The position numbers and the translations under genes are program-made. From Candidatus Latescibacterota bacterium (GTDB taxonomy: Bacteria; Latescibacterota; UBA2968; UBA8231): 25,054 bases of DNA. Positions 1 through 7,453 of this stretch are shown here, one piece after another; position 1 is the stretch's first letter, and each line of letters begins with the position of its first letter. Below the pieces are notes generated by a model, which was given only the letters and a program-made list of their open reading frames with translations, had not been told where the DNA came from and did not search any database. Location of the stretch: NCBI GenBank assembly GCA_021295675.1, contig JAGWBY010000052.1, positions 1 through 25,054 of the forward strand, given 5' to 3'.

Positions 1-92
1 AGGTGTTTCCCACCTTGCGGCGGTGCGCTGAGGGCGGGGCCATGCACGTGCATCGAGGCGAGGAAAAGTTCCCGGAGTTGGAACGGTTCTAA
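1..92 (+). CDS. Possible 3' end of an unidentified upstream gene
   Basis: An open frame runs from the window edge (first full codon at 3) to a TAA at 90-92. It gives about 29 residues ending in KFPELERF. Third codon positions are mostly G or C, as in the neighbouring genes, which is the only support for coding. The fragment is too short to assign to a family. It lies on the same strand as the ThuA-like gene, 52 bases upstream of it, and could share its transcript. Confidence 0.3.
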   Translation, partial: VFPTLRRCAEGGAMHVHRGEEKFPELERF

Positions 93-144
93 GGCGGCGA
101 GCCTGCCGCCAATTACAGGCACAAATTCACGGAGGAGGCGATGC

Positions 145-854
145 ATGGCTACGGCCTTTGCCCTAGTGGGCGACCGCTATCACACGTCTGATTACATCCG
201 CACGGCTTTGAGCCGCACCTTGGTCCAAGGCATGGGATTGTCCATTGATTTTACCGACGAGATCACCCTGCTCAACGCCCAACATTTGTCGAGCTATCGG
301 TTGCTGATCGTCTTCCGCGACGGCATGATCTGGCCCAATGGCTACGGCATAGAGGCTGCGTCCGTTAGCGAGCCGCCCGTCGAGGCTGAGGAATCCCGTC
401 CCGTGCAGTGGATTACCGAGGACCAAGGCCGCGCTGTGCGGAACTTTGTGGAGGCGGGCGGGGCGGCTCTTTTCTACCACAATTCCACGTACATCGCCCC
501 GGGCAGCAGCGACTTCCGCCATGTGCTAGGCGCTGCTACGCAAGGGCACCCGCCGGTGCGTCCCTACCGAGTTCACATAACGCGCACAGATCACCCCATA
601 ACGCGCGGCGTGGAGGACTTTGTCGTCGAGGACGAGCAGCACTTCATGCAGTACGACAAGGATCCAGCCCATGTCCTAGCCGTCAGCGTCAACGACGACG
701 GGGCACCACGTGCGAGGCGGCTTGGGCGTACGAGTACGGCGCGGGCCGCGTGTGCTATTTATCACCGGGACACACCATCCCCGCGCTGTGGAACCCGTCC
801 TACGAGAAGTTGCAACAAAACGCCGTGCGCTGGCTGTTGCGCGACGACTTGTAG
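145..854 (+). CDS. ThuA-like domain protein, frame broken near 700-715
   Basis: The N-terminal part (MATAFALVGDRYHTSDYIR) and the body with EAGGAALFYHN and DHPITRG look like the ThuA (trehalose utilisation-like) family, which has a glutamine amidotransferase-like fold and often accompanies sugar metabolism genes. The ATG at 145 is preceded by a strong GGAGGA at 131-136. After NDDGAP the reading frame loses similarity. The family's C-terminal block, with WAYEYGAGRVCYLSPGHT, continues in another frame and stops at 852-854. A one-frame shift around 700-715 joins the parts into about 236 residues, a normal ThuA length. Without the shift, translation would run on to 1020 with an unrelated tail. 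The substrate is unknown. The gene is either an assembly error or a pseudogene. Confidence 0.72.
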
Positions 855-934
855 AGGTGCTCGACAGCTAACGTATCCTGCCAACCTTTTCCCAAGACAG
901 TGGCGATTGATGACGAACGCGTCGATTGGTGGAA

Positions 935-3120
935 TCAATTGCTCGACAGTGTTGATTCCAATAGAATGGCTTGTCCCGCTTCCAGCACCGCGCCGACTTC
1001 GCCGCGCAGCCGCTCCTTGAGCGTGGTGTAGCGCTGGGCGACCTTGTCGTTGGCAATGGCCAGCTTGAGGGCCTTGGGAGTGCCGACGATGACAATCATT
1101 TGCTTGGCGCGGGTAATCGCCGTGTAGAGCAGGTTGCGCTGTAGCATCACGTAGTGCTGCGTCGTCAGTGGCAGCACCACCACGGGAAATTCCGACCCCT
1201 GAGAGCGGTGGATGCTGATGGCGTAGGCGAGGGTTAGCTGGTCGAGATCGGCCTGATCGTATTCTAGGGTGTAGTCAAAGCGCACGTAGAGCACTTGCTT
1301 TTCCGCGTCGAGCCGCTCGATTGTGCCGATGTCGCCGTTAAAAACGCCCTTGTCGTAGTTGTTTTTGACCTGCATGACTTTGTCGCCCACCCGGAACTCG
1401 GCTCCGCGATGGCTATGCACTTGGCCGTGCGGATTGAGGCGCTGTTGCAGCCGCTGGTTGAGATTGAGCGCGCCGGTCTCGCCGCGGTACATGGGCGCAA
1501 GCACTTGGATGTCGTTGCGCTGATCCCATCCTCGATAGCTGGGCAGCCGCGTGGCGCACAACTCCTCCACCTGCTCGACCACCCGCTCTGGGTCGCCTTC
1601 TTGGATGAAGTAGAAATCCGCGTCTGCTTGGTTCTCGACGATGGGCATTTCGCCGCTGTTGATGCGGTGCGCGTTGCGGATGATGTGGCTTTTTTGCGCT
1701 TGGCGAAAAATCTGTGTCAGGCGCACCACCGGCACTGCGGCGGAGTCGATGATGTCGCGGAGCACATTGCCCGGCCCCACCGAGGGCAGCTGGTCGATGT
1801 CGCCGACTAGCACCAGCCGAACGTGGTCGGGCAGGGCGCGCAGGAGCGCGTTCATCAGCACCACGTCGATCATGGAAGCCTCATCAACGATCAGCGCATC
1901 GACTTCGAGGCGGTCGTCGTAGCCCTTTTTGAATTGCCGCTCGCCTGGCTGAAATCCCAACAGCCGATGAATGGTCTTGGCCTCCCGCCCGCTGGCCTCG
2001 CTCAGCCGCTTAGCGGCGCGGCCCGTAGGCGAGCACAGCGCGACCTTGAGGCCGCCTTCCTCCAATAGGCGCAAGATGCGCCGCGTGACCGTAGTCTTGC
2101 CGGTGCCCGGCCCGCCGGTCAGCACCAGCACCTTGCTCGTGGCGACTAGCTCCACGGCCTGTTTTTGCGCCGGAGCTAATTCCAGCTCGTCCTCCGCTTC
2201 TGCGGGCACGACCAATTCTTCGGCTGGCGTGCGCAAAAGCCGTTTTAGCGACGATGCCGCACCCACTTCGGCGCGATGGAGCGGCGGCAAATAGCAGCGC
2301 AGGTCTTCGGTGACCACGCCGTCGTTGGCGCGCAGGGCCTCTAATGCCGGCGGCAACAACTCGGCGTTAATGTCCAAAATTTCGACGGCCCCCGGCAGCT
2401 CCATCGTTCCAACGGCCGGCAGCTCCATCGTTCTAACGGTCGGCAGGTACACATGACCTTCGTCGGCTGCTTCGGAGAGCAGGTAGCGGATGCCGGCCTG
2501 TACGCGTGCGGGTGCGTCGCGCTCCATTCCCAAGCGCTGGGCAATGCGGTCGGCGATGCGGAAGCCGATTCCATCCACATCGCGCTCCAAGCGATAGGGA
2601 TCGCTGCGGACTTTTTGGATGGCCTCTTGGCCGTAGGTCTTGAAAATTTTTACCGCGTAGCCGGTGGTGATCCCGTGCGACTGCAAAAAGACCATCACGT
2701 CCTTGATTTGCCGCTGCTCGTCCCAAGCCGCGGCAATCAGCTCGACTCTCTTTTTGCCCAGCTTGGGCACTTCCTCTAGATGATGTCGAGCGTTTCCGCG
2801 CCAAAGTGCTCAACGATGCGCTTGGCCGACCTCGGCCCGACGCCTTTGATCAGACCGGACCCGAGGTACTTTTGTATGCCTTCGAGGGTCGAGGGATAAA
2901 CGGCCTTATAGTGCTCTACCTTGAACTGTTTGCCGTATTTGGGATGATTGGTCCACACGCCTTCGACTTCGACGCTTTCACCCTCTTGGATGGAGGCAAG
3001 CGTCCCCACGATTGCGATCCGCTCGCGCTGGCCCTCTACTACTAAGCGCGCAATGGTATAGCCGTTTTCCGGGTTGTGGTAGGTCAGGCGATCTATAAAG
3101 CCCTTATACGATTGGTTCAT
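935..3120 (-). CDS. recD2: RecD2-type ATP-dependent DNA helicase, frame broken near 2765-2780
   Basis: This is a superfamily 1B 5'-3' DNA helicase of the RecD2/YrrC type, acting in DNA repair and replication. The first part (3120-2776, ATG start) has the N-terminal domain and a helix-hairpin-helix around LIKGVGPRSAKRIVEHFG, then hits TAG after AETLDII. The second part (to 935) resumes in another frame at EVPKLGKKR and carries all the motor motifs: Walker A GGPGTGKTT, Walker B ALIVDEASMID, VGDIDQLPSVGPGN, LTQIFRQ, and the UvrD-like C-terminal SIHRSQGSEFPVVVLP with LLYTAITRAK. The two parts sum to about 725 residues, usual for RecD2. Family members generally have several more residues between the two hairpins, so a small deletion may have caused the shift. 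A GTG at the restart could allow a separate 611-residue product. The gene is the last of the minus-strand run, 9 bases after the PAP2-like gene. Confidence 0.88.
2392..2439. repeat. Two tandem 24-bp copies inside the RecD2 gene
   Basis: Two adjacent 24-base copies occupy 2392-2415 and 2416-2439. They differ at one base (C/T at 2410 versus 2434), and a partial third copy starts at 2440. The repeat is in frame and duplicates eight residues, visible as TMELPAVGTMELPG, in the region before the ATPase core. Confidence 0.85.
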
Positions 3121-3129
3121 GTGCTGCGC

Positions 3130-3719
3130 TCACCAGATGAAAGCACTGTACAGCAGGGCCATACTCCCCGCGCCCAGCGCGCCGCCCGCGCCGACCTGCA
3201 TGGGAGTATGCGCCCGCCCGGCCAACTCAGCAAAAAGGGCCACGCTGCGCTGCCGACGCTGATCAACAATACGCAGGTCGCTCCCCCGACACCAGCCGCG
3301 TGAATGCTGATCTTATAGGAGCGATTGATCCACCAGACTAAGAGCGTGTTGACGACACAGGCCGTGGCCGTGACCAGCATCAGAGGCGGAGCATTGATCC
3401 CGTAGAGGGCCGCTCCCCCCAAAGCGTAGCAAAGAGCGCCCAGCAAGAGCAGGGTAGCGCGTTTGTTGCGGTCGTCTGTATAGGCTTTGTCGAGATAGCC
3501 CGAGCGCACTAGGCACCAGAGCAGCAACCCGGGTACCAAAGAGAAAGTGCCGATTGCCACCGAGCCGGCGAGCCAGTCGCCCAGCACGTGCGCTTGGACG
3601 CCGAAGACCAACAGCGCCAACAGCGCGGGATTGAGCAAGTGGGAGAAAAAACGTGCGACTGGGTGCAGACGAAAACAGGGACGAGCTAATTGCTCGCCCC
3701 TGTTTGTTTCTTTTGCCAT
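3130..3719 (-). CDS. PAP2-like integral membrane protein, frame broken near 3230-3260
   Basis: This is a small multi-pass membrane protein with hydrophobic segments such as NPALLALLVFGV, VPGLLLWCLV and LLLLGALCYALGG. The motif WWINRSYKISIHAAGVGG matches the KxSxHaxG block of distant PAP2 phosphatases. A last block with AELAGRAHTPMQVGAG, like the terminal R-(x5)-HT-x-x-Q block of that family, is encoded in a different frame and ends at a TGA at 3130-3132. One shift around 3230-3260, where an A5 followed by G3 lies at 3232-3239, rejoins them into about 196 residues. Left uncorrected, the frame runs to 3117 with an arginine-rich tail. The ATG at 3719 overlaps the PqqD-domain gene by 34 bases, so a later start is possible. 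PAP2 proteins dephosphorylate lipid phosphates or diphosphates; the substrate here is unknown and the canonical KX6RP motif is not clear. Confidence 0.62.
3673..3705. terminator. Hairpin spanning the stop codon of the PqqD-domain gene
   Basis: Arms of 14 bases at 3673-3686 and 3692-3705 are complementary except for one position (a possible G-U pair in the minus-strand transcript), with a 5-base loop. The TAG of the PqqD-domain gene starts in the loop. On the minus strand only TTTT follows, so termination would be partial. The hairpin could instead be an attenuator or RNA-stability element before the PAP2-like and recD2 genes. Confidence 0.5.
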
Positions 3720-5012
3720 TTTTTTCCGCTAGCCGCGCCGCGGTCGGGCGGCCTCTCATCGCCCTCTAGCACGAAGCCGATAAAGCGCTTCTGCCCAAGG
3801 GTCTTCAGATACTGGAGCAGGGAGACCTCGGCCTCCTTGCGATTGAGCTGGTACTTGTCGCTGAGCTCTTCGATCATATCGCCGACCGAGTTGCGGCCAT
3901 TGCACATCCGCCAGACTTCGCTGCCGACCTCGTCGAGGGTGATTTTGCGCTGCTTGGGGATGTAGAAAAACTTGGACAACAGCCGCACCCTCCAGGTCTC
4001 TTGGCGCGCTATGAAGACCTGGACCTCGTCGTTGTCGTTGTTTTCCCAGCGCAGGGACTCATTGCGCGTTGGCCGCGACGCCAGCATGGTCCCTTGTTTT
4101 TTGATAAAATGCCCATCTACTACCTTGGTGACTAGATCGTCTGCTGCATCTTTCTTGCGGTAGAGGTGCTCGACGATTGCGATCTTGTCGATGCTGGTAT
4201 CGCGCCAGACGCGTCCCCGCAGATACAGGCGCGGCCTCGGGTTCATAAAGGGCAGCGGACGCAGTAGCTGACGCCAGCGGCTGCGCGGCCGCCCCTCGAC
4301 GCGAATGCCCTCGTGTTCCTGCACGGCTTCTGGAGCAAAAGTGTTTCTTAAAAAAGACCGGATACCAGTCTTGAATGTGCGCGTCTTTGAGCATGATCCG
4401 GGCCATGCTCAACCGATGCACCTTTAAAACTTGTTTGCCGAGAGAAAACTCTAGCTCGATGTGACCCGACTTGAGGGAATGGCTTTGTAGCTTGAGGTCG
4501 TTGGGCGCGAAAAACCGCAAGCCGTACACGCTCCACAGATGAGCGTCCTCGGCTTCTTGATCGACGAGCGAGCTGAACACGGCCTCGGCTTGCTCGGGCA
4601 AAAACTCGTCTAGCTTGGCCAGCACTCGCAGGAGCACTACCCGCCCGGACTTCAAGGCGAGCGCTAGGTTGTATGCGCGGAAGTCGGCCTCCCAGATGAA
4701 AACCTCGTATTCGCGGCCTTCGAGGAATTTTTTGTTCTTGAGGAATCGGGCGCGGCGCTGAACCTCAAAGGGGGCATCGACCTTTTGGGCCTTCTTTTCT
4801 AGGTTGGCCAAGTAGCGATCTACCAACTCGGTCAGACGCAGGGCCTCGCCGCGGCCTTTGAGACGCCGCCATTCGATCTCGGCCCGCACGATTTCGGCGT
4901 CGTCGAGGCGGGCATAGCCCTTTTCAAAGTCCCCGTCAACCCGGCCGAGATTCCAGTCGTCAGGCACGGACAACCGCAGTCCTTGCCAAGCAAAATCCAC
5001 CCGATCGCTCAT
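3686..5012 (-). CDS. PqqD-domain protein with uncharacterised N-terminal half, frame broken at 4350-4355
   Basis: The protein starts MSDRVDFAWQGLRLSVPDDW at ATG 5012, one base after the stop of the upstream transporter gene. Its first ~220 residues are soluble, with no signal peptide, and I do not recognise them. After WYPVFF the frame is lost. Removing one base of the A6 run at 4350-4355 restores a natural continuation (FAPEAVQEHEGIRVEGRP) and a total of about 441 residues. The C-terminal part, roughly residues 350-415 after joining, is a PqqD-like domain: KITLDEVGSEVWRMCNGRNS followed by IEELSDKYQLNRKEAEVSLL. PqqD-like domains bind leader peptides of ribosomally made peptides and pass them to modifying enzymes, but no radical SAM enzyme or precursor is visible here. 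It probably works in the cytoplasm with the adjacent transporters. Confidence 0.78.
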
Positions 5013-5013
5013 A

Positions 5014-7440
5014 CTAGAAGATCAGCACGGAGACCGATTTCTGGATTAGGGCAACCCCCACCGACGCCATGCCCATCAGCGCCATGCCGCAGGCGAAGCC
5101 CACCGCCAGAACCGGGGCAAACTGCCGCCACTCCTGCCGCCCGTACTTGTTCCAAAAGTAGTAGCGAGCCAAGAGCGCGCCGATGATCTCGGTCACCACG
5201 TAATGCGGCAGAATCGTCAGCGAGCGCACGAAGCCAAAGATCAACAGGATCGGCAGCCCGAGTATGGAGAGCAGAATGAAGCTCACTATCCCGAAGCCAG
5301 CACCCAAGGCGATGACCTCTGGTTTCAGTGCCCTAAAGAGCCAAGGCACGTCGGTGGAGCGCTGAATCCAAGAACTGGTAAAGAGCGGATCGGTATCGAC
5401 CTCGAAGTAGAAAGACCACCCCGCTGGCACGGCTCGTTCGACCTCCACTTCAAGGGTCGGGCGGGGATCGCGGATGATGGTGTCCATCGCTGGCCCCAGT
5501 GGCGCAATCGTCGGCAGGCCCTCGACAACTTGCTCTCCAGCTAGCTGCTCGTCGCGCAGGTAGCGCTCGGCGACGATGTCGGGTGCCCCTTGATCGAAGT
5601 ACGAGTAGAAAACTTGGGTCGGCATCCACGGGCCAACTTGGCCTCGCTTGCCGCTGGAGTCCAGCCACTCCTGATCCACTAGCCGCACTCGCCAGTACCA
5701 CCACTCGTTTTCGATCAGGTTAGCCGGAGTCCATCCCGCCCGATCGTTGTCTATGGCCAGTTCGCTGCGCATGGTGCCGGTGATAAAGAGACATTGCTGG
5801 TAGGCGCGCAGCCGCCACATGAGCTGGGCATAGGGGTAGGAGGCCGAGGGGATTGGTGCTAGTTTCCAGATATAGGAGCCGTAGAGAAAACTGGTAAAGA
5901 GCACGATGGGTACCATGAAAATCTCGGCGCGGATGATGCTGGTAAACTGGGTGCCGGTCAATTCGATTTCGCGGAACTTCTGGGTCTGGGCACCGTAGTT
6001 GCCCAAGGGAAACGGAATGAACCAGATGTCAACACCGCGATACCCAGAGAGAATAACCGTGGCCTCGCGCACGAAGGGAATGTCCACCGTCTGCCCTACC
6101 ATCCCGACGAGGCGAGCGTTGACAAACGACTGAAAGGGCGTGAATACGAAACCAAAGAAGAGGAAGAACCATACAAATTGGGCAATGCCCGGCAGCAGCC
6201 AAGCGGCGATGCCGATCAGGCCGGCCGTGGCTAAGGCGTATAGTGCCAACGCCACCCAGATGGGGAAATCGCCGCGGCCAGCGGGGGTGGCGAAGCCGCG
6301 CTTGGGCTTGCTATCATCCCCGTTGCCGTTGTTAGCCCTAGCCTTGCGCACGCTCTGAACTATCTGATAAATGCCGATGGCGGCGATGGCGAAGGTAGTG
6401 CCGAGGCCGAAACTCATCCAGAAATCGACGTAGTTGACGAAGTAGGTCTCGATCGTGCCCATGCCTTGCTGCCACAAGTTCAGGTATGGCTCCTCGCGCC
6501 ACGAAGGCGTCCAGGTGTAGAGCAGCGGGTTGGCAACGGCGGCGGCGACTAGACCGAGGAAGGTGCCAACCACGCCCCAGAACGGCAAGACTAGCCCGGC
6601 AAAGATCGGTCCCAAGTGCGCGGTAAACCCCAGCGGGGTGGCCGGGATAAAGTTGCCGGTGACTTGGGTGAAATCGACAAAGGGAATGGGTATGAGTTGG
6701 ATCGGCTCGGTCAGCAGCGCCCCCGTAATCGCCGGCAAGGCCACGTAGATTGTGCCAAAGACTAAGCCGATCATCGCCCCTGCCGAAAATACCCGCCAGC
6801 GCCACGTCTCAACCCCTTGGGTGGTCTCGGCCAGTGCCGTAGCGCCTTGGGCGTTTACGGGCGCGAAGGGAAAGGGTAGGCGCTCGTAGTCGGAGGTGAG
6901 CCGGAAGAGCGCGTACGACATGGTGAACCAGTTGATGCGCCAGATGATCATCCCCAAGACTAGGAGTACGATCGGCATCGCCCAATCCGAGTGCAGGAAA
7001 GTCCGTTCGATGATGGCGGAGGAGTCGGGCTGCGGTGCCACCCAGCCGGGGATCAGCTTGGCGATGCCAAACTGCTTGGCCGCTGGCGATTGCACCAAGT
7101 ACTGGTTGTAGAGCAAGCCTTCAAAGGCACCAGTCTCAGCGGCAATCAGCGAGCCGGCCACGTAGAACAGCACATAGACTTCTTGGCGCCGGAGGGAAGA
7201 AAAGGAGCGCTTGGTGATTTCGGCGAAGAGGATGATGGTCACCCACTCGGCCGCCGCCCCCAAAGAGCCGCCGATCATCAGGCTCAAGTACATGTTGCCC
7301 GGCACCATGATGAAAGCGACGAAGAGCACGCCGAGGATGGCCTTGATCGTAAAGCCGTTCTCGAAGCGGTCCGGGACCTGCATTAAGTCCCGATATTCTT
7401 CGATCTCTTGGTTCGGATTTCTGTTTTTGCTTCCGAGCAC
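5014..7440 (-). CDS. OPT-like multi-pass transporter with an extracytoplasmic insert
   Basis: This is an 808-residue membrane protein that begins with a GTG at 7440, supported by GGGAGG at 7448-7453 and placed right after the stop of the FtsX fusion gene. Over a dozen hydrophobic segments are visible, for example ILGVLFVAFIMVPGN, VLLVLGMIIW and FVWFFLFFGFVF. The layout resembles the OPT-like peptide transporter/DUF6785 group, and the protein looks like a distant relative of the transporter at 12198-14119. About 150 soluble residues (roughly 555-707) sit before the last helices. They contain WWYWRVRLVDQ and later FYFEVDTDPLF, which resemble strands of fibronectin type III-like domains. The frame is intact. 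OPT proteins import peptides or metal chelates using ion gradients; the substrate here is an inference only. No ATPase domain is present. Confidence 0.75.
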   Translation of the reverse strand: MLGSKNRNPNQEIEEYRDLMQVPDRFENGFTIKAILGVLFVAFIMVPGNMYLSLMIGGSLGAAAEWVTIILFAEITKRSFSSLRRQEVYVLFYVAGSLIAAETGAFEGLLYNQYLVQSPAAKQFGIAKLIPGWVAPQPDSSAIIERTFLHSDWAMPIVLLVLGMIIWRINWFTMSYALFRLTSDYERLPFPFAPVNAQGATALAETTQGVETWRWRVFSAGAMIGLVFGTIYVALPAITGALLTEPIQLIPIPFVDFTQVTGNFIPATPLGFTAHLGPIFAGLVLPFWGVVGTFLGLVAAAVANPLLYTWTPSWREEPYLNLWQQGMGTIETYFVNYVDFWMSFGLGTTFAIAAIGIYQIVQSVRKARANNGNGDDSKPKRGFATPAGRGDFPIWVALALYALATAGLIGIAAWLLPGIAQFVWFFLFFGFVFTPFQSFVNARLVGMVGQTVDIPFVREATVILSGYRGVDIWFIPFPLGNYGAQTQKFREIELTGTQFTSIIRAEIFMVPIVLFTSFLYGSYIWKLAPIPSASYPYAQLMWRLRAYQQCLFITGTMRSELAIDNDRAGWTPANLIENEWWYWRVRLVDQEWLDSSGKRGQVGPWMPTQVFYSYFDQGAPDIVAERYLRDEQLAGEQVVEGLPTIAPLGPAMDTIIRDPRPTLEVEVERAVPAGWSFYFEVDTDPLFTSSWIQRSTDVPWLFRALKPEVIALGAGFGIVSFILLSILGLPILLIFGFVRSLTILPHYVVTEIIGALLARYYFWNKYGRQEWRQFAPVLAVGFACGMALMGMASVGVALIQKSVSVLIF

Positions 7441-7453
7441 TCGCTATCCTCCC

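Noticed and set aside
858..949. Direct repeat TGCTCGACAG at 858-867 and 940-949, possible att site
   Set aside because: Only ten bases, with no integrase or mobile gene nearby; chance is sufficient.
926..962. Inverted repeat around the recD2 stop as a terminator
   Set aside because: The arms pair (TGGAATCAA with TTGATTCCA) but no T-run follows on either strand.
1295..1810. Open frame of 171 codons opposite recD2
   Set aside because: It mirrors the helicase motifs on the other strand and has no independent support.
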